64,000 nucleotides of DNA from Quillaja saponaria. Lineage: Eukaryota > Streptophyta > Magnoliopsida > Fabales > Quillajaceae. Below, one piece after another: positions 12,222-25,951 of this stretch. Numbering within the stretch: position 1 is the first letter of the stretch; every line of letters begins with the position of its first letter. The notes under the pieces are model-generated. The model was not told where the DNA came from. It worked only from the letters and a program-made list of their open reading frames with translations, and searched no databases. The position numbers and the translations under genes are program-made. The stretch covers positions 1,984,001-2,048,000 of the forward strand of contig CM055614.1 in NCBI GenBank assembly GCA_029379385.1. Direction: 5' to 3'.

Positions 12222-12985
12222 AATAAATTAATGGGATTGATGAGAAAAAAAGCTAGAACTGGTTTTTGGGGTGGTTGGTAACTTGGTATATATGGCCAAT
12301 TTAAGTGATAAAACCCAAGCGAAGCTAAGAAAACTTGTGTGTGTACATGAGGTGTGAGATTCTTGAGGAAGAAACTGCTTTCTGTGACAAGTGTTCAACT
12401 GTAACGGCTAATTAGAGGGCTTGATTACTTAATATTCAGTTGGACTTCAAGAGTCATTTTCCTAGATACCAATATTTGGTAAAGGTGAAACTGCTTTGAG
12501 GAGTAGCACTTACTTGAACAAATTTTCTTTCATGTTTACCTTCAAAAAATTTGTATATATTATATGGTAAGTAATCAAGCGTTACAATTATGATTCTAGG
12601 GAGTTCATATTTCTGACATGTACCTTCCTATCTTCAAACTCAAAAAGAAAATCGAAGTAGAGTGAATATTTTAAAGAAGAAATCTTTGGCTTTTCATTTT
12701 TTAAACGTAGAGATTCTTTTTCTTTTTTTTTTATTAAAAAGGAAAAGGAAAAGAAAAGAAATGAAGAGAAAAGAAAATGTCATTATACACTACAATAGTT
12801 GTAATTATGGAAGGAGAAAAAAAAAGCACCACTTATTTTGTTTGGGAATGTAAGAAAGAGGGAAAAGGAAGCTCCATCTCAACCATTTTGCATAATAGAA
12901 AGGGCTTTTACAATGACGTCCCCTTACCGGTGGTCATCGTAAAATTTAATTTTATTACAATATTCAGAAGAAACCAACAGCCTAG
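12222..12985. other. Promoter side of the RRM-like gene and 3' flank of ACX1
   Basis: Spacer between two minus-strand genes. It contains a purine/pyrimidine tract (12710-12780) in which a T-run and an AAAGGAAAAGG run could form a hairpin. Small ORFs here have no protein character. Confidence 0.5.
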
Positions 12986-15900
12986 TTAGAGTCTGGCAGA
13001 ACGGAGCTGTTGCTTCAGCATCGGTAGAACATATTCGTGGTACCCATCAGGCACAACTGAGTCATTCAGAGGGTCCTTCCATGCCTCCTCATAGAGTTTT
13101 GGATATACATTTCCATCGTAGCGGCCAAGAACCGAACCAAGGAAATGATCGGTGTAATTAAATGCATCGACAAGAGCAATTGCATTGAGACGAACCTAAC
13201 AATTCAAATAATTGAAGTTACTAGTCATCCAGCTTTTCTTTCAGTTAAAGAACAATAATCAACAGAAAGAAAAAAAATACCCTTAAGGGACAAACCTGGG
13301 AGTACAAGGATCTTAGCTGATCATTTGCAAGCGAAGCTTGCTTGGGAGTAATGCAGCCAGTTGAGATGAAGTCACCCAGATGCTTATGCAGAAGAAACAA
13401 AGCATATACATTGCAAAGAATTTCTAACTGTTGTTTCACACCCTTTCCAGGTATATCTTGCTGCAGCTTCTCAATAAACCTGAAAAGGTAATTTTTTTGA
13501 GAAGCAGGGTAGTCAACAACTTGTGTCTACATAAAACTTGACTGAAAATTAGCATTAAATTATAACAAGCTCTTATATGCTACACATTGGATTGCTATAT
13601 TGAGATTTGGATGAGCCCCTCAAAACCAAAGAATCATTACATATGCCAGCCGTCTTTCCTGTAACCTGTGTACCACCCTAATGATCATAATTTAAACTTA
13701 TTATGATCAGATACTTCTACTTTACCAGGATATTATGACACATATTTCCGAGCCAAACATTTTTTCTCTAACAAATCATTCTTAATGTACCTTTCCAGGA
13801 TATTTAAAGTCATTCTTTATCACAGTAAACTGCAGGGTACAAAAGAAAACAATGCAATCACAATTCACAAGGTTAATGGAGGACATCATAGGCTTTCAGC
13901 TTATTAATAAAAACTGGCATTGATAGTGTGCAGTAAAATGATAAGAGCCTCACTTGGAAACAATAATTAACTGACAATGAGCAGCTGCCGCTTCAACTAA
14001 ATCAGCTGAGAGTTCTTGGAAGCCTGAATTCGGAGAAAAAAGAAAAAAAAGATGGTAGTTAGGTATAAAAAAAATCATTATTTTACCAACATACGAGGGA
14101 AACTGTCAGAACTTGGTTAACAACTTACAAGCTGCACATGTTTATCTGTACCCTAAAGTTTCAATTCAACTTAAATAATCAAAACTAAAATGTTATGTGG
14201 GACAATTCTTTTGATAATAATTACATATTGGGGATATTACACCGCACTCTCAACAATCCCCAACCACCCAACGTTCCCCCCAACCCCAAAAGAAAAATGA
14301 TATACTCCTTACTAAACCACCTTGGTTTCAGAAAGTTCCACTTCACTCCTCTACAGTCCGTTTTGTTACATCCTGCTAGAGGTAAAGTGGGAAACTGAAA
14401 CATTTGGGACTTACAATTGAAACTAGTCAAACCACAGGTGTGCTTATTTAAATATGCCACAGGCATGTTCTGCCCTCAAAAATTGGTAGCATAACGGGGT
14501 AAACAACCTGCCTCAAACCCCCCAAGCCCATGCATGGGGACAAGTACAGATAGCTTTCAACATGAACCAAGAATGGATTATAAGTTACCCTCTTCCGGAT
14601 TGTCAATCTTGCTAAGGCTCTGAGCACAGGCAACAGACATCCTAGCAGCCCTAGCTTCAAATGCTTCCAGTATTACATTAGGCTTCAACCAATCCTCAGC
14701 TGCATGCAGTTTAAAGAAGGGAAGTTAAACAAAAAATGTATGATACGACTGGCAATTGAATGTGTTCCATAAAAAAATTTACATTTAAGAAAAACCCTCG
14801 TTATATTTTTTTGACTTTTCACCACATTGACCGAGCAGAATTTGCATCTTCTGAAAAATGAAGCAATTTTCATTTATACCTTTTAGAACATTGGAACGAT
14901 ATTGAACCAACTCTTCCACCCGTCCCATATAAGACGTTGTCCCAACAGGCTTCTTTCCATGATCCTAGCTGGGAAACCGTCTTCATCAGATGCCTAGCCA
15001 CCTATAAGAGATTTTTCAGTAGAATGTGAAACATATATATATTAAGAACAAAAGCAGTACTTAGGTGCAGGGGTCTGCGGTGAACAAAACCAAGAACAAG
15101 CATATTAGCTTCAAGCCACCCCACCAAGTGAAATTTTACTCACATATAGTACGTACCATGGAAATGGATATCTACCTCAGAATTTAACTTGTTTTGATCT
15201 TTTTAGGACGTCCTCACCTTCCTAAAGTACTATTTGATATGCATATCTCCACAAATAAAACTTAAGACACTATCATGGTTAAGTGTGTCCACAGTATCTG
15301 ATATTATAGAACTTGAAGTTTTTATTTTTTTACTCCTAAATGCACATGTGTTTATCAATATTGTGAAAACACGTTGACATGTAAACATAAGAGCCCAAGC
15401 TCTTCTCAAAAAGGTCAGCTACCATGCTCAACCAACTGAACTAGTTAGAGTTTGCGCTCCTGGGAATTCCAGTTTACAGCCAAGGAAGACTATTGCTGCA
15501 TATCAAGACAATTGGTTGCACATTCTCAATATGTTCTTGTACAAAGCATATCCATTTCAAAATTACAGCTATTAACTACCAAAAGTTAATAGAAACCTGC
15601 AAAAGTAGCACAATATTGTCCCCTTCATATGTACAAGCAGGAACATAGACTGCAAATAATTCAGGGAGACCACTGCTACAGAGGTAACCATGGCCACCAC
15701 AAAGTTTACGGCACTCTTCAATCCCATCCTGCAAATATATAATATTCAGCTTCATTCGAACTTGAAAGCAGAAGAGACTATCATCATTACAAATTATTTA
15801 TTATCCAAGGGGTGATGGTCAGTAGGAATTACATACAGCAGTTGCTGAAGTGGTCAGGGATTTCAACCCCGCAGTACATGCATGAGCCTCAGGCAATGTT

Positions 15901-18900
15901 GAAAAATCATTGGCTTGCAATCTTTGTGTCACATCCATATATAGCCATTTCAACCACTCGCCAACAAATCTGAAAGCATAGGCAGAAGCTAGCAAAGGGA
16001 AGAGTCTAGCTTGCTGAGTTTTGTAATCAATCACCTAAAAGACAAAACAGTTAGCATGAAGAAAATGGACAACCCTCAACATCCTACTCTGTCACTTTTA
16101 GTGGTCAGGATACCTACACATACATTTCACTAAGATATAGTTAATTTACATGCATAAGATTAGTAGGGATCCTGACAGATTTCTGATCTTATAAATTACA
16201 TAGAAGTGTAGAAAAATCTATACATCAGTGAAAAAACAGATTGTCCAGAACTACCCTAAATTTGAGCAATAAATCAGAAGTTTAACTATACATACCAAAT
16301 AACCATGCAACATTAGTTAAAAGTTGACTCAGCATATTCTCATAGAGAAAGGATTCTTCAATATCCGCACAATAAGAAAACATTACCAAGCATACCTGTG
16401 TCTCAATTCCATTTTGTGAACCAAATTGTCTTCGAACAGCACTATATCTTGTTGCAATACACACAGCTCGTGACAAGGCATTTGATGCATCAGCCACAAT
16501 TGTTTGTCTTACGTATACCATAGTACCATAAACTAATTGTCTTGGAACGTTGGATTGCATATATTTTCCTTCCCTTGTAACCTGTGAAACTCTGGTACAT
16601 TTTAAACAAACTTTAGAACAGCCATCCATCTAATTGATATATCTGAAATGATAAGCTCACAGTGCATCCGAAATTGACAACAGAAATGAATGGCTTTGAT
16701 AATGTATGTTTTTTTTTTTTTTTTAAGGGCGCAGTTAAATATTCCTCCACCCTCATTTCTGTCCAGTCTCCTTTAGACCATTGGAAGGGACTCTTACAAG
16801 ATGTATAATTTATGCATTATTTACAAGAATGATGTGACTGTTTCATGAATTTTATGATAAATATATGCTGTACCATTACTGTTTGTGGTTTTCCCAACAC
16901 TAAAAGTCCCTTATCAGTTTAGTGCCTTTTTATGGTTGCCACAATGGTTCTGAATTGAACATTTCCAAAACCTCAAACTAAATTGCTTAATTAATTCACA
17001 CATTTGATTACTCAATATCAAATTCAGTTTAGATGGTGATAAAACGACAGCCATATTACTTAATGTTCTTTCACAACAAACAGGTTATAAGAAATAAGTG
17101 TGTGATGAGGGGGATGGGGGGAGTAAGATTCTGCTTGAAAGTTCAATAATAAAATCCCATGGTATTTTGGGATTGCCACTGTTGGGGCTAGGGAAGATGG
17201 GAGGAGGTAAAAACGAACAAACCTCATCAACATTTGATTCCTCGGGATTCGTACATGGTCAAATCGTAGCACCCCATTGTCCATGGTGTTGTATGCTCCA
17301 TTTCCAAATTTCATTCCAATATCACCAACAGTTATTCCCGGAAGAGGTAAGTGATCATCCAAACTCCGTAGCTGGACAATGAAACCTTCAAATTGGATGC
17401 TTAGTTAATTAATACATTAAAACTGAATACATCTTCAGAAATTTCTGATCGTTGGATCTGATAATTACCATGCACTCCATGGTCCCGACCATCAGTAATT
17501 AGACGAGCATAAACAACAGCATGTGTAGAAACTTTACCCAACCCACCAGGCCACCACTATTTTCAGCAGAATAGCGAAGATTATTAGAATCATATCCAGT
17601 AGTGTAGGAGAAAATAACATCTTTATTCTTTACCAATTACCTCTCTGAACATATACAAATGCATGTAAAGGAGATAACAGCCCTTAGGGCATTATGCTCA
17701 GAATTGTTGTCATCACATTTATAAGACTCTAGAATCTCAAATTCTCAATAGCAGATATTTCACAAAAGATCAGGCAAAGGCTCCCATTTTACTCACTTTG
17801 CTGGAAGTCAGTGTGGGGCTATGAATAATAAACTCATCCATCTGAGGATCAAATGTTGCAGTCGTTTCAAGCCCCTGAACATTAGATCCATGGCCAAGTT
17901 CTGTTTGTGCATAGCAACCAATTATCTGCATCTTATAAGCCAAAGGCACCCACTTCTGCTGCTGCTCCTCGGTGCCTTGTCCTTTGATAGCTGGTACAAA
18001 CATTCCCTACAGTAGAATAAAAAGTAACCTAAATTAGTACAACCAGCAAGAATAATCTTCCATATACAAATGCAGGGTAAACATTATGTTCATCTTCATA
18101 ATAAATTGTTCAAACTAATATTTCACTCAACCCAACAGATTCTTTCTCATACCATATAATTCATCATGTAAAAGCAGAATATGGAAAATAAGTATTGCAC
18201 AGAAGAAGAAAAGAAAGCATACCCAATGAAGATCCGTAAAAGCAGGTTCGTCAACATAGAACCTTAGACGAGAAGCCTCCTCTTCTGTTAGAGTGGAACT
18301 TACAAAGTTGAATGGTGTGACTAGATAACAGTCACAGTGGATAAAAAAAACGCAACAAGGTGGGTTCTACAAAAAAAAATTACAAAAAACATAAGGCAAA
18401 CAACATTAAGAAGAAAAATCAGCCATGAAGAGTCACCAGAAAGACGAAGCTCGATAATTCTCTTCCATGCATGAGCTGCTTTTCTTAAAGTGTTCTTAAA
18501 CAATTCCTTTCTCCCCAGCATGGTTCTGTTGTCCTTTCTAAATGCCTAAAGACAAGAAACCAAAGAAATTAAAAAATAAAAAATAAAAAACTTGGAATAT
18601 CATAATGATAAGCACTCCATTGAAACCAAATTAAATTCAGAAAAAACATGTTTCATTTCTTAATATCACGATCAACCAAGTATTTGCAATGCTCCCCATT
18701 ACAGATTTAATAACAATAAGTTTAAGTACATCAGACATACTGAATACATAACCAAGATCAGCGACTCAAAACAAATCATGAAAGAAAAGGAAAAAAAAAT
18801 TCTACGAGTCATCAGTAATATATATTACGAAAAAATCTCATTTTTAAGAGTCCAATTCTTAGGGAAACAGAAGCAGGAAGAAAAGTTCACCGGATCGCTG

Positions 18901-19028
18901 GCGACGAGGCGAGAAATCCTATCGGAGACTTCAAAAGCGTGACGAGAACCAGCCCAGACGATCTTCATCTCTTCCACATCAAATTGAGCCTTGTTCCTCT
19001 CGTCGGCCAAGTGATCAACGCCCTCCAT
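12986..19028 (-). CDS. ACX1: Peroxisomal acyl-CoA oxidase, ACX1 type (one frame break in exon 10)
   Basis: Catalyses the first step of peroxisomal beta-oxidation (acyl-CoA to trans-2-enoyl-CoA, making H2O2). ACX1 homologues prefer long-chain substrates and feed jasmonate synthesis. Fourteen exons: 18891-19028, 18437-18545, 18223-18284, 17797-18006, 17469-17556, 17223-17385, 16396-16591, 15837-16034, 15597-15728, 14880-15001, 14589-14699, 13954-14023, 13296-13479, 12986-13195. The product is 663 aa, the family's usual length. It starts [23 protein letters not shown]/substrate motifs [12 protein letters not shown] and WWPGGLGK are present. The likely catalytic Glu (~423) lies in ACTYEGDN. The C-terminus SARL ends in ARL, a peroxisomal PTS1. 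Exon 10 carries one extra base near 14959 (GGATCA[T]GGAAAG), which shifts the frame after residue ~446. The exon would be 121 nt without it, matching the phase of both neighbours. Confidence 0.95.
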
Positions 19029-20816
19029 TTTTCGATATCAGATTCACTCAAACTCTTAACACAAAACTGTTCGGAATCAAAAACCGAGTAAGTACTGCCA
19101 AAGACTGGAGCTTGAATAGCTCTGCTCGCTTGCCATAAGTATTATTGCCTATTTTTTTGTAATAAGAAGTGACGTGCCCATTTTAACCCCGCAAAAAGAA
19201 AAGTGACATTCGGGGCTTGGTAATCGAAAAAAACAGAGATGTTTTTTTATATGGACAAGCTTTTTATTATATGTAGCGTTGATTTTCCCGATGAATATTT
19301 TCTTCTCCCAGATAACCTCAATACTTTTTGGATCATGTTAGAAATTAAGATTTTACTAGACACTTTTTTTTTTTTCTCTTTTTACTTTATGCAGGCATTT
19401 CTTTTGTTGTTTTTTTAACAAAAAAAATAGATAAGTTGCTCCTTTTATCCCATCATATCATTTGCTTCTAACCAAAGATATAAATATATATATATTATTT
19501 ATTTTATTTTTTTTGGGTGAAAGATAGAATGCATTAAATGTATACAGTAAGGGGCGAGTCCTAGCTAACAGAGTCACTAAGTCTGGGAAAGAAAATTCTC
19601 CTACAGTCCGCAAGCAGAGCAAGGAGAACCACGTAGGGGAAGAAATTAGTGTAGTGATAGTAATAATATATGAATAGATGGGATGCAATAAGCCAGCAAA
19701 GCAGGTAGTTGTGTATTAAACTGAGACAAGTAGGAAACGCAAAAATTTGGCCAGGATACAGGGCCGCATTCAATTCTCTTTATAATTTCGAAGTACCAAT
19801 CTGTAGGGTACCCGCTTTCTTACATGACAGAAAAGGGCAAATTCACATGGTGACCAGAGGTTTAAACAAGGGTATGTTTATCTGTTCTTATCCTACATTT
19901 TCATCCCCAAGTTTCTTATCCTCCTTTGATCAGCCGCTTGGAATGGATTCAAATTGAAGAAAAGGAGCTTGGCCTGGCTGCAATTGACGTATTGACTGAA
20001 GCAAAAACCTCAATCCAGAACTTTTAAGTTCAATTTACTGAGGCACTTGATCATCTCCCACTTTGTGCAGGGACCTCCATGTATATGAAGGGACCATCCA
20101 TTCTGCAAACTGAATGAAAACGGATGTATACAAGACGCCATCTCTTGTCATTGACAAACAAGTCCTATTAATTCCTACTGATATGATCGGAATTTAGCCA
20201 TCTATGTTCTTGAAGAATACTAGATAAAGTTTATGCTCAAGTTAACATGGAACATTACGGCAGATCAATTGTAAATCATGTATATTGGAGAACTTTAAAG
20301 CACTCTGGACTGTGAGTCAATTAATTGCAAAAATCGAATGTGACCTTCCAGTTAGTTAATGTCAAATGCATCCGCACGTAAAACAAAATTTTGAGAAACA
20401 CTAAACATATTCGAGTTTCACTGGGAAACACTGATAAAGATTTTCTTTTCCCACCTTTGGCCAGATCAATTGGTAAGACAAAAAAAAAAAAAAAGTTACT
20501 GAGAAACTGCAACCTTGGTGGAGTTTGTGCCTAGAGTAGGGGATGTTTCTTGACTGTATACTGACCGTAGCTTGTCAAATGATTTAGCATAGATAATGCT
20601 AGCAACCAAGAACTGCAGGACATAAACAATTATGCAGAACTCAGCATGCGTCGTTACATTCGACTGCAAGATGATTTAAGAACTGTCAAGCTTGCTTTAT
20701 GAGGAATAAGAAGACCCACTGCCAGCACACTCATAAAATCACTCCGAAAGGGGCTTTGACCATTTGTCCCAAAGCTGCAAATTTCAACATAATTCAGCAT
20801 TGTTGTAAAACATTAG
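19029..20816. other. Spacer between ACX1 5' end and O-fucosyltransferase 3' end
   Basis: Holds the ACX1 promoter side (19029-19460), a LINE-like 3' fragment (annotated separately) and the probable 3' UTR of the fucosyltransferase (20520-20816). No protein-like ORF was seen. Confidence 0.5.
19507..19780 (-). mobile_element. LINE-like 3' end (5'-truncated), minus orientation
   Basis: Read on the minus strand, the segment is an unremarkable pyrimidine-rich tail ending TTCTATCTTTCACCCAAAAAAAA, and beyond it lies AT-rich target DNA. Plant L1-type LINEs often end in CAACCAAAAA or CACCCAAAAA before the poly(A). No reverse-transcriptase ORF is present, the 5' boundary is not visible and I found no clear target-site duplication. 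Confidence 0.35.
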
Positions 20817-22753
20817 TCACAAAGCCGTGAGACTTTGACCTGAGCAAAAGCCGGATTTTCGCATTAGTTCTATACTCTCGGCAATTGTGGATCCAGCAGT
20901 CCCAACAAAACCAAGCTGAAGCACAGCTGCAAATGGTCTCCTCTAAATAGAGTAGTACATCAGGTAATCTCTGAAAGGGACAATGCTTTTTAACAATGTT
21001 ATCCTCAGAGCTGAGGCCAGGACCCTTAGCCATGAGTTTTTTGGCTAACTCTCTCACCAACTCATCTTCCTCTTTCAGGAAATGCAGCTTATACTGATGT
21101 GAATCGCTGGCCAATTCCCCCAAGTAAGTGTCAGTCCAGTTACCTTCAGGAAGATCAGTCATTAGGAAAATACGGATAGGGAGAGTTCCTTCCTTCCTTA
21201 AAGATTCTAGTTTTTGTTTTAACCCAAGAAAAGTAGCTTTCCAATGGTTCTTGAACTGCCCATCTAGCAATCTGAGTTGTGCACAAAGAAAAGGATCCTG
21301 TATGTTCACATGAGCATACTTCTTTCCAGCACTTGTGATTCCTGGGGCAAAGGGAATAAACTTGATCTTCTCAATCAAAGATTGCAGCCTTTGATCCCCA
21401 GGAGCTTCATGGACATCCATGTATAGTTCAGAACCTTTGTATGGGGATGTAAAAAGGCTTCCAAACACCAGCAGAGAGGATGATTCAGCTTCAGAGCCAG
21501 GTCCAAGGGTCTTATATACATCCCGACGTCTTCGAACATACGTTATTTTCTTTTTCTTCTTGAGTTGCTCATCAGGTTGGAATGAATCCAACGTCCCATC
21601 CTTATCACCATTTTGGTAAGTCCATACTGTAGTCCTGCAGTCTTCCTCAACTGCGTATAAGCACTTGTCCACATTACCGATAAGTCCAGACAGCAGAGAT
21701 CCGCATTGCTTCAGGCTGTCAAGAAAAGGAGACTGCAACTTCGATTCGTTGAAGCAAGCAAAATCTATGTTGACACCACACCATAGGGACACAAAATCTG
21801 TGAGATCTATTACTCGAAGAAGAGAGGAAGGAAACTAATGGTGATATGTCCATAATTTCTGCAATGGAGACATACCTGCAACAAGGGAAATACATAATAT
21901 CACAAAATGACTAAGTGAAGAGTCATTTCATTATATAATTTCACATAATGACTAAGTGAGGAGTACATTTTATTATATAATTTCACTGAACCTATGCCAA
22001 GCAACAAAATCTTATTCAAAAAACAATAGTTCTTCCTACGAGAAAGAGGTGGGAATTTCATGATTATACAAGTAGAGAAGAAACTGGATTGATAAAAGTA
22101 GAAATTTTTTTCTGTTTTGTTGTGTACTTAATTCACAAATATCCAAAATGAATTAATAAAAGCACTAATTTACATCTGTTTCTTCTTTCCATCAATTCGT
22201 TTGCCAAGCAAACATAAAAGGCAAACAAGTTCTGTGCTCGGTAAATTTGGAATGAAAGAGCGACTACTAACCTTCCACCCTGAATGAGCTCAACCACATG
22301 ATTCCAAACCGAGATCCGAATCTCACTTGGACCCAGAACCCGGAACTTGGGGCAGCTACCCAAAACTACGGCATGGTGATCCAAAACTGGAGGAACAATC
22401 AAGGTTCGATTTAATATCCCCGCCATTAAAATAGCATTTTTGAACTCCGAAAGCTGATTGCTGAACCCACTGTGTGGTGCATACCATAGGAACTTCTCTC
22501 CTAGGGTTAGCGATTTGCTGGTACATCGTGGAGAATCAGATTTTGAAGTTTTGGATGAGATGGGGAAGAGAGAATTGGGAGTGAGAGAGTAGTAGGAGAA
22601 GAGGACGACGAAGGAGATGAGAAGGGTCAGCAGAGAGAGATGGACGCCAGGAGACCTGTACTGGGATTTCTTGTTGGGCCACCCTCTGTTTTGTCTACTC
22701 GGATTCATGGCCTTGTCGCTCTGCGAGTACTGGGCTGGGAAACGCTGAGGCAT
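20817..22753 (-). CDS. OFUT30: O-fucosyltransferase-like protein, type II membrane protein (two frame breaks)
   Basis: Exons 22272-22753 and 20817-21875, joined in phase at Arg (AG|G); about 513 aa after frame restoration. The N-terminus is basic and followed by one membrane anchor (about residues 36-57, LSLLTLLISFVVLFSYY), giving a Golgi type II topology. The luminal part includes KFLWYAPHSGFSNQLSEFKN, the N-terminal motif of plant O-FucT proteins, then NRTLIVPPVLDHH, SLWCGVNIDF, DPFLCAQLRLLDGQFK and an Ala/Ser-rich C-terminus ending ESIELMRKSGFCSGQSLTAL. It most resembles the Arabidopsis O-fucosyltransferase 30 group; donor and acceptor are inferred from family only. Extra bases near 21828 (GGAAGGAAA) and at 20916 break the frame after DISPLVS and after CSCAS. 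Both sides read as conserved family sequence. Confidence 0.82.
21901..21983. repeat. Tandem duplication of ~42 bp in the O-fucosyltransferase intron
   Basis: Two adjacent copies of CACAAAATGACTAAGTGAAG plus following TCATTTCATTATATAATTT, at 21901-21941 and 21942-21983, with a few substitutions. It lies wholly within the intron, close to the 3' splice site of exon 2. Confidence 0.7.
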
Positions 22754-23323
22754 CCTTATGAAATTAATCCAGGATTTTCATTTGCACTTCGGCTTAAACT
22801 TTTCTCTTGTCAATTATACCCTTCTTTTTTAACCTTTATATCTTGCCAAGCACTCAAACTTGCATCCGTGCTTGCTCGTTTTCCACTACAGATTAATTCT
22901 AGTTTTCCAAAGTTATAACACAAACAGTAACACTTTCTGATGCTACATTATGTCTAAAAAATATGTACATTATCGGACATTTATTTGCACCCTCGGACAT
23001 TTTTCATGGAGCTGCTTATTAGGTTTAGAGGTAACGCAACTAAGATGTCATACATAATCACCTTTCCATGACAACCGAGAAAACAAAAAGCTTGATACAA
23101 ATAGAAAAAGTATAAGTAACCTTACAAAAGACGCTACTGCCTAAAACCAAAGAACTGGATAGATTAATGACTAAAAAGAAAACCAGAACGCTTATTAAGG
23201 CTGACCCTCTAACAAATATATAATTAAATCCACACCAGACTGCACAACATTAGTCCTGTATTAACCTATAATGTTCATGACACCAAGTTGGCCTAAAATC
23301 TTAATCTAAGTGAAAGCTGCTAC
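22754..23323. other. Spacer between O-fucosyltransferase 5' end and KUA1-like 3' end
   Basis: Holds the fucosyltransferase promoter and the 3' UTR of the downstream MYB gene. No additional feature was recognised. Confidence 0.5.
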
Positions 23324-25951
23324 TTAAACTGCATGTATCACACTGCCATTTATATTTGAACCTCCAGAGGCTGGATTTGCATGAAAAGCTGACTGCCGAG
23401 AGGATCCTTCAAGGAGTTTTAAAGAAAGCGAGGAGGGGCCAGAGTCACCAACTGATTCTCCTAAGCTCAGTTTCGACATGCCAACCAGCTCATCAACATT
23501 GATCAGGCTTTTTGAATGTACTGCTGTTGGTTTCAGCACCTGATGCTTGTCCATTTTGGCAGGCGCTGTTGTGTATCCTGACCACATAGGCAGGGGAAAT
23601 GGGAAGAAAGGTGAATAACATGCAGGATATATCACCGGGTAAGATGATTGTGATTGCGAGCTATCTGGCTTTGACGGGGTGGACTCTCCATCATTTGAAT
23701 TAGTGGAATCCATTGATTCACATTCTTCATCAAGTGCTGGAGCAGCAGATAATATGTCATTACTTTCTGTTTCAGCCTTTGGGTGATTAGCAGATAAGAA
23801 GTCTTGCGGTTCCAATGGGGTGTCAACTGACTGCAAAAGTTATCACAAAAATAAGGGCAACATAAAGTACAAGGTACACGAAAAGGAAATATATATGGTA
23901 TTCTAATGCTACTCTAGAATTGGAAAGTTACACTATAAATACTGTTATATCCAGAAAAAAAATTGCAACTTATGTTATTTAAAGGTCTAGGAACAAAATA
24001 ATATTCCAATGAAAGAATCTGCAGACAGAAGAAAAAAGAAAATCATTACTTAACACCTACCAGAAAGTCAGTCAATAAAACACATTTTTTTCAGTGAGAA
24101 AAAGATGAGACGGGTGGGGTGGGGGGATTCTCAAAACCAGGTACATGGATGGATACTTTACCAATATTAATGCTTGCCCTAATTTTCTTTACCATTAACC
24201 TAACACATCAGACAATCTTAACCACAACATAGCTTTATGCAGCATAAACCATGATAGTGTGATCACATGCATTCTCATACATTCGTTCATGCATAGCATT
24301 TGTAAAGAAGGGTACTAACATCATCTGCCACAATATCAAACAAGCTGGACCGTCTTTTTCTCCTAGACATATTGCTTTGCCTTATGAAATATTTCTGAGC
24401 ATGACTGGCAACTTGGGTAGGCGTCCTTGATATAACATAATTGCGTGCAATTCCACGCCAATCACCTTTGCCAAGCTTCTGCAACCCAAGTAAGAACATC
24501 CTATGTTCCTCTTCAGTCCACGGCACACCTGCAATATCAAAATATTAGTCACTCAATAAACATGCATTATATAGAATAAGCTTGTTCTTCTTCTGTTTTT
24601 TCTTTCTTTCATTATTCTTGGGGAGGTGGGTGTGTGTGGAGACATTGTCACTTTGTATAGTCCAAAGTCCAAACTGATAAATGATCTTTATCTATTGGAA
24701 TCTCCTGGCTCCTGCCCTTTAAGAACAAAGGTGGAGGATAGAAAGTTATGCTGTACTTCCCTATGCCAGTAGAACACAGCACCCATATGTTTGAACCCTT
24801 ATCCTTGTTCTCTACCCCTAGTTTATTTGGGAAGGAAGCTATTTTCTAGTTTCTAGTGAAATTTAAACACGCATTGCCAACATGCCAACTAAAACAATAC
24901 AAGCCATCCTTTCCACCTTCACAAAACACGCAAGAAACCTCCAACAACGAGTCCCAGTATATTCATATAAACTCAATTCCTCTGCATGTTCGATTTAGCT
25001 CAAGTATATTCACTGGTGTCCAAGCCCAAAATCCTTAGACATACCCTGCAGCTACAGGCCCCTTAATTGCCTGAGGAAAGGTGCCAAAATATACCTATAC
25101 TTTCATAAATTGAATCTACTCCAGAGTTCGTAAATCATTTATATTTACACCACATAACCATTGCTTTTGGCACTTAAGGAATCAGGTTGTCTCTCCCAAA
25201 GGGAAGCCCATACACCACCACTCACCCACTCACAGCCTGCCCCACCCTTCGAGTTGCCACATGAGCTTAATAGCTGGTATAAAAAGCACTTGACTTGAAT
25301 TTTCAATAACATCAATCATGTTACTAACGAGTAAGCCAATTCAATCTTACAACTTCGCAGCCAAGCAAGTTTTTCACCAAAATCCAATTTTTCAGTTATA
25401 AAAGGAATGAATGTCGTATGGACTACACCCTTATATTTTCTAGACTCACATACACATGACAACAATAAATCCAGATAAACATTTACGGAAATAATAAATA
25501 CTACTCCTTAGATGAAAGCCACCAGTAACAAACTGAAGTCAGAGGATTAACACAATAACCTTTCTTTATCTCAAATAATTTCCATTATGATCACAATATC
25601 GCTTACAAAACACAAAAAATCACAACTTTTTTTAAACCAAAAAAAAAAAAAAAACTAAATAAAACCTTTTTTCCTTTCACGACAACTTGACGACGAGCCG
25701 GGAACGAAATCCTCGGAGGCATATCCGTCCGGTGCCACGCTGTGATCAGGCGTCTCCCCGGGAGAACCCGGATTAAGAGACCCAGTGTGGAGACCCGAAC
25801 TCGTCCCAGCATAGTGGCTCAGATTGCCCATACTGGCACTCTTTCGGATCGACCCATCTGTCAATCGGACTCCAAAAAGCTTGACTACACGATTGGGACA
25901 TGTCCTCGAGTTGTGTCCATTATGGCTGCAATGAGAGCATTTCCGAGTCAT
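23324..25951 (-). CDS. KUA1: KUA1/MYBH-type single-repeat MYB transcription factor with N-terminal zinc knuckle
   Basis: Exons 25666-25951, 24320-24528 and 23324-23830; 333 aa with no frame break. The N-terminal zinc knuckle is C-x2-C-x4-H-x4-C (residues 4-18, in [17 protein letters not shown]). It is followed by KLFGVRL and [13 protein letters not shown]. The single MYB-like domain (about 97-145) starts [20 protein letters not shown] and contains the SHAQKYF signature of CCA1-like/I-box-binding MYBs. The C-terminus has [15 protein letters not shown], an EAR-like LSLKL repression motif and SRQSAFH. This architecture matches Arabidopsis KUA1/MYBH, a repressor controlling cell expansion and leaf senescence through peroxidase genes. 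Protein and splice sites are intact, in contrast to both neighbours. Confidence 0.93.

Noticed and set aside
12986..19028. ACX1 as a pseudogene or a case of programmed frameshifting
   Set aside because: There is only one +1 break, no slippery site or pseudoknot is apparent, catalytic and targeting residues are all kept, and the same class of insertion recurs in six unrelated genes.
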